A stretch of DNA of 64,000 nt from Ricinus communis. Its lineage: Eukaryota > Streptophyta > Magnoliopsida > Malpighiales > Euphorbiaceae. This document shows, piece by piece, positions 34,601 through 47,800 of the stretch (position 1 is its first letter; the number at the start of each line of letters is the position of its first letter). Location of the stretch: assembly GCF_019578655.1 (NCBI RefSeq), contig NC_063263.1:21699001-21763000 (forward strand), written 5' to 3'. Below the pieces are notes generated by a model. That model was given only the letters and a program-made list of their open reading frames with translations. It had not been told where the DNA came from and did no database searches. A program made the translations under genes and the position numbers.

Positions 34601-37600
34601 GGCTTGATATTTAGTATTAAAAAAAGGTGATGCAAATGGTTTTGAAAGCCTGATATAACTATAATGTGCATATAAGGTGCACCCACGTTGTCATGCGTTA
34701 CTCATATTTCTAATGTTTTGCATTTATGCTGCACATTATTTTCATATATGCCTCATCCTTCCACATTTTGTGAGTTAAACTTTCATTTCATTTGTTTCTT
34801 AAAAATTATTTTCCTGACTCATTTCTAGCATAATCATAAGCAAACTATGCATGCATACACAGAGGGAGAGAGATGGAAAAATCCACCTTTTCTTCTTATA
34901 TTCCTCTCATAGGCACTTGAGATGCTAGAAAATTAGGTTTTGGTCAAGCCTTTTTCTTCTCTTGTTGCTTGTTATTTAGTATTAGAAAAAAAGAGGCAAA
35001 TGGCTTCTAAATCCTGGTATATCAATAAGTGCATATGAGGTACACCTTGGTTTCATGTCTTCCATATATTTCTAGTGTTTTGCATTTATGCTGCACATCA
35101 TTTTCACATTTCACATCCTTCCACATTTTGGGAGTCTTGCTTCCCACCCTTTTTTTGTCCCTGTGCATGCGCACACAGAAAGAGAGATGATGGCCTTTCT
35201 TGGACTTCAGCTTGGTTTGACTTTAAGAGTCCTATTATGGTGTGTGAAGTGGAAGTGTTGTTGGTTTGACATGACCGTCATTATTTGGTGAACCAGGTTT
35301 AAATCTGTGATGGTTTCTGTGAAAATAAAGAACAAACATTCTTTCTTTTTGTACTTTTAGAATTGAACTGTTTTCAGTGCCACTTACACTTATACGCCAG
35401 TATATTTACTTGCCTTTTGGGAAGTCAGGCTGTTTTTAGATTATATCTTTTTCAAGTGATTTTATAGACACTGGTATTACCTGTAGCTTTCTCTTTGGAT
35501 CTGCAATTTCAAACCCTTTACCTATCTCATGGATACCTTTTTTGGCCTTGGTTTGTCCTTTTTTTACATATTACTATCTTGTGAAGTAGCAATAATGTCT
35601 GTAATGCTGAGAAGTTGGAGGTTTTACTGCTGTTAAGGGGTCATGAAGAGAAGAATCGCCTAGAAGTGTAGGAGTACGACCAAGACCATAATTATAGACT
35701 TATAGTAAATTAGTAAAGGAAGATGCTTTAGGATTTCTATTATTTTAGGACTTCTATTTATTTATAAGACTATGTTTCACTTTTATTATTTCTTTTGAAC
35801 ATGTCTTTTTGTTGTTTGTTAAATGCCTCTTGAATATATGATTATCACGATATTTTTATTTCTTTTCTTTGTTTGTGTGTTAAGTTTTTTTACATTATGC
35901 ATGGGTTGTGTTATGAGTCCTAGTTTTATTTATTCTATCTTTTGTACCTCACTTTTGCCTTGCGCCTCAGGCACCAAGAGCCCTTATCACCTTGGTGCGC
36001 CTTTCGCCTTTAACAACTATGGTGATAGCTATGGCTGCTTGGCGAAGGTTTTTTAACCTTTTCTCTCATAACTTCTCCACAAATTTGATGACCTATAAGC
36101 TTGCAACTTTGTGGGTCTTAATGTTACCTGAATGCCCAGAATTAATGTTGGGGCTTGCTAGGTTGGACTTATTAGGTGGTCTTGTAACACTATCCCAGCA
36201 AGTCTCCTAGCCTATTGTGATTTTACTTATATTTTACCTGTGTATTCATCGTGTGCAATTTTTGCTGATTTTGTTAGAAGTTAGCTCAATTTGGCCAAAA
36301 AAACAAAGTAAAGTATTGGTTTAATTTTTCCAAGTTCAAGTTGAAAGGTCTATTTGGACTTCAATGCTCAGTTCAAGGGCAGATTTACCTTTATTCTGCC
36401 TAACTTTTGTCTTGTGATCGTGGTTTCCTTTTTCTTGTAATTCTAATTGTGTTATCTTCTGAGGTAGAGCTTACTGGATTCTGTTACTGTTGCAGAATGG
36501 GATTCTGGACGTGGCAATTACATTGATGCCTCAAACACAATGAGCACTCAAAGGTTTGTATTTATCATGTTTTTGAACTCTAGACTCTTACTACTGAGTA
36601 GGGTTGACTTCTTTGTTCCATTCACCACCTGTCATGTTCTGCTGCTGTTAATTTTCTAGTTATATGATCAAAAGCTGATTTTTATTTGCTTCCCCATTTG
36701 GAGATAATTAACAATTTACTTCCAAATGCGCTTACATGCTTAGAGTTTACTCTGTCTATTTGCGTTGTTATTGTACATGGTGCTTCATCTTAATAGTTGG
36801 CAAATGGACTAGATCAGGGTTGATTTTAGTATATGACCTACAACAGCTAGAGGGCTAGCATTTAGGATTGGAATTTGAAGTAGCTAAACAATTTATAGTT
36901 TACAAACATAAAGCTACAAGTCTAGTTCAATTTAGAGGAGAAAAGACAGGATTTCATAACCTGCATCTACAGTTGCAGGTTTTGGGCTCTAATTGGTAGA
37001 TAAAAAAAATAATGAGACAACATAATGATTCTAAGCATCATAGATAGAATTAATTAAGCATCAATATGTGCAATAGCATATTTACTATAATTTTATTAAT
37101 TTACCCAAAGCATCACAATCGTAGAAAAGTTGTTCAAGGCAGAAGGCTCACCAAGGTGATAAGGGCTCTTGGTGTTTGAGGCACAAGGCGAGGCGTGAGC
37201 CTGACTGAAGTGAGGCGCAAAAGATGAAATAAAATAAAACTAGAACTCATAACACAACTCGTGCATAAAATAAAAAACATAACACACAACCAAAGAAAAG
37301 AAATAAAAAGATCATGACAATCATGTTCAAGAGCTATTTAGCAAACAACAAAAAGGCATGTTCAAAAGAGATAATAAAAGTAAAATATAGTCTTATAAAT
37401 AACTAGAAGTCCTATAATAGTAGAAATTCTAAAGCATCTTTCATTACTGATTTATTATAAGTCTATAATTATGGTCTTGGTCCTACTCCTACACTTCTAG
37501 GCAATTCTTCTCTTCTTTTTCTTGATTAGATGTCTTTTTGCCCTAATCTTCTTTCTTCCATTTTTTTTTTTAAATTTCTTTTGAAGATAATTAGGTGTGG

Positions 37601-38178
37601 ATAAGCCAATATATTCTATATTAAGTATATGATGAAGGGCTAAGATTATTTTATGTCTTAAAAGAAAAAAAAAAAACAACAATAAGTCAAAATATTACAA
37701 ATGCGCACCTCGCCTTAGGTCTAAGGCGCACAAAGGCGTGCGCCTTAGTGAAGTCAGTTGCCTTTCTTGGCTTGAGGCGCTAAGGCTTGCGCCTCTCACC
37801 TCAAGCGCGCCTTTGACAACTATGAATCATGGTATTTAGAATCAAATTAGATTCTAATACTAATTGTAACTCTCTGTGGTGGACTTTTAGAAAATTAGGA
37901 GGCAAGTTATCCCTGACGAAAAAAATTCAAATAAGACTTTAGACCAGTCTCTAATTTATTTAGATAGGCATATAATAAGACCTAGAAAACCTAGAGAGTA
38001 TTCTATAATATTTCAAATAAACCAATTGACATCTTCACCATATAATAAGTTTTTCGATTCTTTTAACTTTGTTTTTCTCGAGTTCGTTATCTATCGTTTT
38101 CTGATAATTAGCTATATATGTGTGGTTTGGAAAAGTCATAAAAGGTAGTTTGACTTGGCTTAATATTGTCGTTCGGCG

Positions 38179-38222
<44 letters not shown>

Positions 38223-41200
38223 CCAGATACCCATTCTTAGTTAATGTTTTCATTTGGACGAACTGGGCATTCTTTTGAGTAGGATATTCATTCTTCAAAT
38301 TGACTTTGTAAATATATGTTTTCAGAGAAGGCTTGATGTCATACAAGCAATTCATTCAGGAGCTTGAAGACGATGTTCTTCCAGCAGAAGCTGAGCGCAG
38401 GTTTGCAGTAGGGGGTATTTTGGTCTCGTTAAAGTTGATAATTCTATCGACTCACAACTTGGAAAATGTGAAAGTGATCATGGTCTTTGATTATGCAGAT
38501 ATCAAGAATACAAGTCAGAGTATATTTCAACCCAAAAAAGAGTGTTTTTTGAGGCTCATAAGGATGAGGAATGGTACTGCTCTTCTCATATTAAATACAT
38601 GCTTTTCTGTAACTTCATTGATCTAACTGAACTTGTATGCATGTAGGTTGAAAGACAAATATCATCCAACAAATTTAGTTGCTGTCATAGAAAGGTATGT
38701 CTACTTATATGTCCTTTTGGCTTCCTGTTCTTTTCATAACCTATATTTTTATCACTTTAGGTGAAAATCTGATCAATTAAATTCTGGCTTTATTGTAATT
38801 TTCTGGTTTTGAATTGATTTGTAGGAGGAATGAACTTGCGCGGAAGGCTGCAAAGGATTTTCTGCTAGACTTGCAGAGTGGAACCTTAGACTTGTAAGAT
38901 TGAAAATTTTCCTTTGCACTAATATTTAGTCAATTGAACCTCTATGTATGTCATGGTTTGTTGGGCTTTTATCTGAAGTTTCATCCTCTTTTTCCCAGAG
39001 GTCCTGGTATCAATGTACTATCTTCAAATAAATCAGGACAAACAAGCGACCCAAATTCTGATGACGAAGTGGACACTAGTGGCAAAAGAAGACGTCATGG
39101 CCGTGCACCAGCTAAGGAAAATGATATTCTTTCAGCTGCTCCTAAGGCTCACCCAGTCAGCTCAGAGCCTAGAAGAATTCAAATTGATGTTGAACAAGCT
39201 CAGGCCCTTGTTCGCAAACTTGACTCGGAAAAAGGAATTGAAGAAAATATTTTAGGTGGATCTGACAATGAGAAAATGAATAGAGAGAAACCCCATGGCA
39301 GCTCTAGTGGACCTGTTATCATCATACGAGGCTTAACCTCTGTCAAGGGTCTGGAGGGCATTGAACTATTGGATACACTTATTACTTATCTTTGGCGTGT
39401 ACATGGTTTGGATTATTATGGAATGGTTGAAACCATTGAAGCTAAGGGTGTCAGGCATGTGAGAGCAGAGGGTAAAAGTTCTGATGTGAATAATAGCGGG
39501 ATGGAGTGGGAAAAGAAACTGGACTCACGTTGGCAAGAAAGGTTGAGGAGTCAAGATCCTTTGGAAGTAATGACTGCTAAGGAAAAGATAGAGGCTACTG
39601 CTGTTGAATCTTTGGATCCCTATGTCCGGAAGATTAGGGATGAAAAATATGGATGGAAGTATGGTTGTGGAGCTAAGGGTTGCACAAAGCTCTTTCATGC
39701 AGCTGAGTTTGTGCACAAGCATCTCAAACTGAAACACCCTGAGCTTGTAATGGAGCTGACCTCAAAATTGCGGGAGGATCTGTATTTCCAGAATTACATG
39801 AAGTACTGTCATGTGACAAAATCTTTTACTTTTTCATGCCAATTCTACAGGTTTTTTTTTTTTTTAACAAAAAGCTTTACTTGCATTTGCAGTGATCCAG
39901 ATGCGCCTGGTGGCACACCTGTTATGCAGCAGCCTTTACCGGTATGCTTTATTTATCAGACTAATCTATGATTCCCCTGGCTATACGCAAGTTTTATGGT
40001 GCCTTTTTAAGTTAATTGCTTAACGCTTGACAGCATTAAATTGAGCTTCCTCTTCTTTCTTCACTTCCTCTTTTAAGAATAAGCTAAGAGGATTGCAGTT
40101 CACTGAAATTATGTGTAAGCAGTCTGGTTATTGTGTCTGCATGTGCCTTTCTTACTGCTTCTAGATATATTACCTTCTCATCTAATTTTCCTTCAGCAGA
40201 TGTCACTCCAATCTAGTGTGTGCCATATAGACAGCTATAATATGTCTATGTGCCTCAAAAATAATTGGCAGTCAAAAAGCTGCATCTGCTGGAACATATT
40301 TTCCTTTCCTGAATTCATGTTCTAGAGTAGTATGCTTGATCTGAAAGATAGAAACTAGAAGATACAAGGGATAGCAACTTCAGGAAATTAACAACTCCAA
40401 TAGACTTTTTTGCAATCGTATTCTGAAGGCTTTAATACCCTTGCCCGCGCCCGCACCCCCCATTCTATCTGTCAGTTAAAGATTTTTTAGGGTTTAACAG
40501 AAAGTTTCTTAGACTGATGGATAGGACTAATGGAGGGGTCCCTGAAATTTTTTTTCTTGATTGTAAAAAGATTTATCTTAAGAGTTATAAAATTCGAAAA
40601 ACATTTAGGACTGCTGAAGTTGTTATCCCGAGATGTAACTGTTGCTTTAGATACACTGCCTCTAATTTACGTAGAGGTTTTGGTGCTCAAATTTTAAATA
40701 GTTGGATATGAGTTATTGAGTATCACGGTTTCAGCTTGCTTTCATTTGCTTTATCAAGTCTTATCTGTTATAGTTCTGAAGTATGCTTAGATCCTTAAAT
40801 AAGGTTTCTTTTTTTTTTTTTAATTTTTTTTTTAATACTTGTGTAGCATGTTCTCTCTGATGAACCCCTTATTTTTGTTTTTCAAATTGTGAATGCTGAT
40901 TGAAAATATGCCTTATATTGTTTCTTGGCTGAAAAGGATTCTGCTAGTCCGTGGCAGTTTGAACATGTGTCCTCAAGATGAGAACCCAATGGACATTTGC
41001 TCACTAGTTAAGTCAATAAGTAATGACTAGAAAAATTCAATCATTTCTACAAATTTGCATTTCTATCCCAATTATCAAAATAAAAAAAAAAATCATGTTA
41101 TTGGTGATAGGAATGAAAAAATATAAAAGTATGTGAATTATTTCATAAGATACAATGGATGCATATAGGAATTATTCATGTCATGAGATGTTTACAGTGG

Positions 41201-42897
41201 GAAAAAACTTGTTTTTTGTCTTTATATTGGCAACCAAAATCTTATTTTATTTCTTTTAAACAATTGGATAGACTTGCAGAGAGACTTAAAACGTTGGGAT
41301 AAAATGGTCTATTTTAAAATGTTTGGATAAAATTTCATGTTGTGCAAAGATTTGGACTATTCTGGTCGTTGAGCCATTAAATAACATACCATTTTCAATA
41401 ACATACACACTTGCCAATAAACTACTTAAGGTGCTTTTTAATTCCTGGTCTCATCTTTGTTCCCATTAGTTATAGGGCACAACACAAGCATATAATCTGC
41501 AATTTTTCTGCTCTATTTCTCATGCTTTTGTTTCTCAGCTCTCTCCCATAGCTATTATTATATTAGTAGAAAATTATGTAAATCCTCTTGTGTAAACTCA
41601 AATAACTTCATTTCTATCTGTAAATCCTCAAATAGTTAGTCGCATCAAACTGCAGCACACGTATTAATTTTTTTGGTCTTGCTGTTAGTGTTGCTTGTGA
41701 TAATCATCATTATCACATTGTTATTCTGGGTTTTCTTTTCAGAAAGACAAGCCACAAAGACGCAAGTTAGGTCCAGAAAATAGATTAAAGGATGAAAGAG
41801 GCAACCGTAGAGAGCATGACAGTAGGGCAAATGGCAGTGAAAGATTTGACAGGTCTGAAAACCCCCAGACAGGTGACTTTCAGTCCAACAATGATGGACC
41901 TGATGGAGGGAATCACGATGACGGAATGTATGACAATTTTGGCGGACAAGGCATTCATGTACCTTCTTTCCCCTCAGATATACCTCCTCCTCCAGTATTG
42001 ATGCCTGTACCTGGTGCTGGGTAGGTTAAAAGCTTGTTGTAAATTAATGTCATAATGGCAATACTACCGCTTTGAGTTTTCAAGGCTTTATCTGATGACA
42101 AAATGCTCTACTCCACAGGCCACTAGGGCCATTTGTTCCTGCTCCACCTGAAGTTGCAATGCGGATGTTCAGAGAGCAGGGTGGTCCTCCTCCATTTGAA
42201 AGTGGTGGCAGAAATGGAAGGCCTGGGCCCCAGTTAAGTGGGCCAGCGCCCATTCTTCTATCGCCAGCATTTCGGCAGGATCCTCGTCGAATACGCAGGT
42301 AATTTTTGTTGGTCACTCCTTTGTCCCTAGGTTATATTCTATTTTTTGTATGTGAGCTTTTATATATGATTTTTCTTCCTGTTAATCTATGATTTTCAGT
42401 TTAATTTTGGGTGCTTACACACACACTTGATGCTACAGTGACTTCTACAGTTGCTTTAAGAAACTGGAGAGATGATTCCTTTGTTTTGCTTGGTTTCTTT
42501 TTTTTTCTATTGTATATTTTAGTTTTATTTATTTGTTTCTTTTCTGTTTGTTGTTTTGGTTGTGTTGAGGATGTTAAGGCTCTGCTGAAATTGTTCTTAA
42601 GGCATACCCAGCAAAATATGGAATCAATTTAAAGTGGTCTGGTGTGATAATTAAGCACTATGCCGTCTTTTGTTTTTGAACTTGTTTGGTGGTTATGACA
42701 ATCTATGCTAGATGTTTGTTCCATTGTGCGCCATAATTCTTATGTAGCACGATTTGATGATGACTTTTCCTAGTCTATCTATAGATAATTGCATCTACAA
42801 GATGTTAACTCTTTCGAGCCTTAAAATTTTCTGCAGTTATCAAGACCTAGACGCACCAGATGATGAAGTCACTGTGATAGATTACAGAAGCTTGTAG
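31614..42897 (+). CDS. SE: SERRATE RNA effector protein (ARS2 family)
   Basis: Twelve exons: 31614-32053, 34100-34221, 36496-36553, 38326-38400, 38499-38573, 38647-38694, 38825-38893, 38999-39802, 39893-39941, 41743-42020, 42119-42298, 42837-42897. All introns are GT-AG and the phases join without a break, giving 752 residues (Arabidopsis SE has 720). The N-terminus (1-185) is disordered, rich in Arg, Pro and Ser-Pro. A conserved helical core starts at S-Y-K-Q-F-I-Q-E-L-E-D-D. A central G-P-V-I-I-I-R-G-L segment lies near 400. One C2H2 finger has C519, C524, H537 and H542. The tail ends V-I-D-Y-R-S-L. SE works with DCL1, HYL1 and the cap-binding complex in pri-miRNA processing and in splicing, in the nucleus. 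All key residues are present and there is no break, so the gene looks functional. Introns 1, 2, 3 and 9 are long (1.8-2.3 kb) and hold repeats. Confidence 0.96.
34556..35215 (+). repeat. Diverged tandem duplication in SERRATE intron 2
   Basis: 34556-34925 and 34926-35215 share the same order of words: TATTTAGTATTA, GCAAATGG, GTGCATAT(A/G)AGGT, TTTTGCATTTATGCTGCACAT, CATCCTTCCACATTTTG, then a GCATGC/CACACAGA..GAGAGATG stretch. The unit is about 370 bp and clearly old. No coding role. Confidence 0.75.
35645..36017 (+). repeat. Left arm of an inverted repeat flanking SERRATE exon 3
   Basis: From GAAGAGAAGAATCGCCTAG to GCCTTTAACAAC. It is a high-identity reverse complement of 37131-37516, for example over TAGAAGTGTAGGAGTA, CCAAGACCATAATTATAGAC and CACCAAGAGCCCTTATCACC. 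It is a partial copy of the DNA element complete at 37131-37819. It lies in intron 2. Confidence 0.9.
37131..37819 (-). mobile_element. Non-autonomous DNA transposon-like element in SERRATE intron 3
   Basis: About 690 bp, bounded by GTTGTTCAAGGC on the left and GCCTTTGACAAC on the right, a short imperfect terminal inverted repeat. The right third is full of GCGCCTTAGG/GGCGCAAG words that can fold on themselves. Its left 386 bp are the mirror copy of 35645-36017. Termini and GCGCC-rich ends suggest a hAT-type derivative, but no 8-bp target duplication could be matched. It encodes no transposase. Confidence 0.6.
38189..38219 (+). repeat. (AC)n microsatellite in SERRATE intron 3
   Basis: About 15 AC units directly after a short TCTCTCTC run, about 105 bp upstream of exon 4. 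Confidence 0.95.
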
Positions 42898-43350
42898 GTG
42901 TCACAGTTGGAAGAACAGTAAGATCTGTGTTTCTTTTTCGTAGAGGGAAGACTAAACTAGTCCAAGGTCAACTATTATTATTTGGAGGTAATCCAACTGT
43001 AGAAGCAATCACCACGTACCTGAATTCATTTGGGTCTGAACTGCTTGTTGGGTGCTCACCAGCGGCTCTTAGTGTCGATGTACCACTGCCTGCTGTGATT
43101 GTAATGCAGAATTTCAGTGATGCAAAGTGGTCCTTATTATTTTTCCCCTTTTTTAGTTCCCCTCACTTAGCCTGATATAAAAGCCTTTGATGTATTTAGG
43201 GGTTGGAATCTACAATGTTTAGACAAAATTGTGCCTGTAAAATGGACTTATGTGGAACACAGATTTGAGATGGCTGTTCATTCGCTTTCTGTTTTTATCT
43301 TTCCAGTATTTAGTATTCTTTGTTGATAATAAAAGAATTTGAAACCTTCC
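42898..43350 (+). other. SERRATE 3' untranslated region
   Basis: Follows the TAG at 42895-42897. An AATAAA at 43328-43333 is the best polyadenylation signal seen, so the transcript probably ends near 43350. The exact end needs transcript data. Confidence 0.5.
43328..43333 (+). terminator. Candidate SERRATE polyadenylation signal
   Basis: AATAAA, about 430 bases after the stop codon, in an AT- and T-rich setting. Plant signals are loose, so other sites may also be used. Confidence 0.45.
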
Positions 43351-44500
43351 CGGATGACTATGACCGTTTAAACGCTGCTTTGTAATGGTACCATGTAATC
43401 AGGATTGCCATTTGATTATCCCTGTTGATTAATTTGCTAACCTGAACCGTTTACGCAATCAAACAAGCTTAGCTGACTATTCTCTGCCATCTCCAAGAGA
43501 CCAGGAGAGAAGCGAGCTCACATACTCCTTGCACGGAAAGAACCCAGTAGATCATGGTTTTTTAATTTTATTATTTTCCCTCTTCAAAAGTAGTAGTTTT
43601 TAGATAATTAAATGAGAACATAAATCCTCTTCGACTGCGTAGGGATAGACAAGAATTATAGTAAGCATTCATCTAGCCTTCACAGCAACGGCTTATTTTT
43701 CCTTAAGCCAAAGGGAACCAATTTGCATAATGTGGCACGTGTCTGCCCTCTTTAGAACAAAGGATCCCACAACCCTCTTCAGAAGAACGGGTGAAAGAAA
43801 ATGAGAGGCTCGAGGGGATTGCTAGAAAGACCTGAAACCAACAAATTATCATATGATAAAAAATGCAGGATAGTACTGAAAACTACAAATTCCATCATTT
43901 TAGTAACTAACTAGTTTTAGCTTTCTTCAAAGATAAAAATCTAACTAGTTTTAGTTAAAACATCACAACACTAGTCCTTTTTGTGCATTTACCTAACAGC
44001 CAGTAAACTAGTTCTAAAAATTGTCATCTGGAGTCATGACAGAACTAGCAGACATGAAAGAGAAAAAGAAGAAGATTAACCGATGGCTTACAAACTCAAA
44101 AAGTATACCAATCTTATGTGCAGCAAAGGCATTCCGCATGCATTCTACAGTATTCTGGTAAGTAAGGTACAAATGGCCTGCCAATCCAGCAATACAGCCT
44201 AAGCAGCATATCCCGCAAAACAATATGCCATGGAGACAAATCAAACCCACCTTAAATACCAGCATACAGTTTTTCTTACAGGAGCCTATTACTAAAACCT
44301 TCTTTGCCTTTTTCGTGTCTTTCCCAATGGAGCTTTTGGCTTGATGAAAACACAGATCTGATAATGTATAGATGTTTCCCACATACTGAAACTTCAGAGC
44401 TTGACCATTTGGACAAAAAGGGGAAGGATATAAACGGGTAATGAGGTACATCCTAATGGATACCAGATGAAAACTTTCATGTGGAACTTTTTGATGCTTT
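43351..44500. other. Intergenic DNA between two convergent genes
   Basis: Lies between the SERRATE 3' end and the likely 3' end of the FRS3-like gene. A minus-strand frame of 145 codons at 44014-44451 shows no recognisable domain or splice context and is not called a gene. Nothing else is seen. Confidence 0.5.
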
Positions 44501-44807
44501 GATTTTTAATTCACCAACTAAATGTACAAATATATTACACTACAAGCTTACACTGGGTTATGGAATGGGGTGGGCTTAAACGGGACAGGAAAGAAGATGG
44601 GAGGCATAAAATGGAAACAAAGCTAGCCAGTTGAAAGCCCCAGATAAAAGAGAGTAAGAAGGGTGTTGGTAGGGGATGAAACACAGGGCTGTGGGCAGGG
44701 GGTTTGCCTTTCTCAAGTCATTTGTAACAATGACAGAATTGGTGAACACACCTTCGCCATGTAATTTGGTCGCACTCAGGAAATGAGATGGACAAGCTGC
44801 AATTTCT

Positions 44808-47800
44808 TCACTTCCGCTGCTTCTTTGTTTGAGGCTCTGGCTGGGGCTCAGCCTGCAAAAAAAATTTTGCCAATGATCATAACTAAAACATCAAAATCTA
44901 AAGAAAATTTGAATTGAAGGAGAAATCCTATTATCTTACATCAAATAATAGAGATCTAATTCAATATTACTTCACCAAAATGAAAATCTCATGTGTAAAT
45001 GCTTGATAGTAGATATCAAACTAGTAGCAGGAAAAAGAACTGTAAGGTTGCTCGAACAAAAAAAATTCTCATATGCAAGAGATTTAACTACTGCTCTACA
45101 TTGTCAAACGCATGTAAAACAGACTTGACAAAGATCAGCAGAATTTACCGGAAGAGAGAATGACAATATCATATGATATCAATACTCCTTTTCTTATAAC
45201 AAAACATAGAAGAATCTTCTTATTTGGGTTCTTCTTGTTCTCCTGACCAGTCACCACATGTAAATTTGGCTCCCCACCACCCCCACCAAGGGATGGATGT
45301 AGAAATAGGAGCACTTTCCCCACTGCCCCAAAAAGCCAGTTTTAAGTCTTCTGTAGCAACTTATTTTTCTAATTAAGTTCAAATTTAGTCCATACCATAG
45401 GTAAAATTGCTAAGCAATTATAAAAGATTAGTGTTTTACAAATTAAACAAATCGGATGTTTCAACTGGAATAAGTCATCAATTATTCGTAATTTGTTCAT
45501 TCATTTTAGATTGGCATAAATTTCTGGATTTAATGCCTTAAAAGAATTAAACAAATTTATTAACTAAAAAAAACGGCCATATGTATGTTTTGTGTTTTAT
45601 GCATAACCTTAGATTATTTTATTTATTGTTGACCTTTTCTTCGATGTTAATCGCATTGTGTAAGAAATTATTTTAATCATTTCTCCTACGAAAGTACTTG
45701 TTGGATGATAATCTTAAGAGCAATTCTTTTTTGTGATATCAAATTTTTAATAAAAAAATTATTGAAATGATTTCTAGGCAGTGTTAAAAAAATTTATTTT
45801 AGTTATTTTTTAAAATTGAGAAATCTAATTATGCAACTATAAAGTATTAAATAATACGTACATGTTTATAATTTAAATGCACCTTAGCCCCCACCAGTAC
45901 AAGTCTTTGGATCCATCCTTGTCCCAATTCCTACCACAACCTATATCCTATATAGGTTTGAGTAGATTACTCACAGGCATAACATATCAAGATGCGATAT
46001 TCAAGCATTAAGTTTAGTCAAAGCTTCCATTAAGTTTATACTAAATTTGATAGGAAGGAATAGTAATTAGACATATATTTTAAGATCCTTGCTTAATGAT
46101 AATCATTATAACCACACAATATCTGATGAACTTATGGCTTATATCACACAGACTTTCTAGGAATGTAATAACAATTGCAATGTTCTTCTCTAAATCGATA
46201 AACCCTAGAACCAAATTGAGGTATGGTAGACCAAATTGACTCAAAAATACCAACTCATAGAACTAAAGTATCCTTTAGATCAATTGATGGACATTCAGGA
46301 AATTCAAAATAATTATATTTTGACCAAAATAGATAAGGATTTAAATTATCATTATTGCAAAAATACTACTCTTTTTAATCACATGAAACAATTAATTAAT
46401 AGTCATCAAGAATAGGGAGAGAATTCTTACAGCATTTGAAAGCTGCTCACGAATGTAGGCCATTGATCTCAACATGGCACCTAATGTATCCCTAGAAACC
46501 TGAAATTTAACCTCTGACTCTCCAGAAGTTGTTTCTGTATCTTGAAGCTGAAAACAGTGGAAATATTAATTCCTTGATGGATAATACATTATTGACAAGT
46601 TAGAAAGGGCAACAAAGTCTAAGATAACAATAAAATTACTCTGCCAATTAATTGGATATTAGTACAGTACACACCAGCTAAGCCACTATATATATACAGT
46701 AAAACTTAACAAACACTTAAAGAAGTAATAGCTCTTCTCATTCATAAAGAAACCGTTGCGTTTGAAATTCTTTATGTTCACTTCAATACTTGAGTCAATT
46801 CCTAGAAACTAAAACAAATGTAAAAAGTTGATGTTACCTAGGAGTCAGTAAAATTTTGGTCAATTGACCTATTTAAATAAAATTTTTTGAGAAGAAACCA
46901 TAATTATCAAGTCATAGTTGACATATAAATAATATCAATATTTCCCTGGCAGTAATGCAATAATGGTACTATGAATTAAAATTGAGCTAACTCAAACATT
47001 AAAAGAACTGAATTTAATAGTTAAGAACTTCAATTAAAGATCCGAAAAGAATTATTTTACACGAAGGGCTAGAACCCTTTTTCATATTAAGAACTTAAAT
47101 AAAAGAAGTAAAAGAATAACAGGTAATGGTCCAAATGAAAAATAAAAAGGAAAGCCTTAAAAATCTTTTTATTTAAAAAATATGGCCTTTATCATGTAGC
47201 TGAGCCAGTAAATCAACTAAAAAAAAAAAAGTAAAAGAGAGCTCATTAAATTAAACACTTCCACTTTCTTTGATTAGATGAAAATGAGGAGAAAAGAAAA
47301 TAAATAGAGAAATGTCCTTTGTTCAGACATTAAAAAGGGGAGAGAAAAGAAGAGCAAGAAAAATTAGATTGCTCAATTTCCCTCTTGCTTTCAGTATCAA
47401 GAGGAGACCAAGGGAAATGGAAAGACATAGGGTAAATGAAACTTAAATTTCCTATAAAATCTCCATATGTCAACAAATGAAAGTAACTTAAGAAGGATAA
47501 AGTTGCATATAAAACTAGACAGAGATGGAAAGACACCAAATAGTAAGTCCCATAAAGGACAAATATCCTCTCTCAAGACAGGACTCTTAGAACCGTCTAC
47601 TCGTTCCAGACATGAGAATAATCAGCTCAAGTTTTAACAGGAAGTAAACAGCAACGAGATCACTCATTCAAGATCTCATAAATAAGCTTAGCTTAGAAGA
47701 ATAAATGACTCCAACAAGATGTGAGAGTACATTGGTATTTCAAAACACATAGCAACTGTTGGAAAGATGAGGTGCCATGAAAATCTAATACAATTACATA

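Noticed and set aside
37131..37819. Clear 8-bp target duplication for the DNA element in SERRATE intron 3
   Set aside because: Flanks (GTAGAAAA and TATGAATC) do not match, so the superfamily stays open.
38934..38998. Open frame upstream of SERRATE exon 8
   Set aside because: Intron sequence. Exon 8 starts after TTTCCCAG at 38999, and the preceding exon 7 supplies the two bases needed.
44014..44451. 145-codon frame downstream of the FRS3-like gene
   Set aside because: No domain, no splice context, low-complexity aromatic runs. Probably chance in or near the 3' untranslated region.
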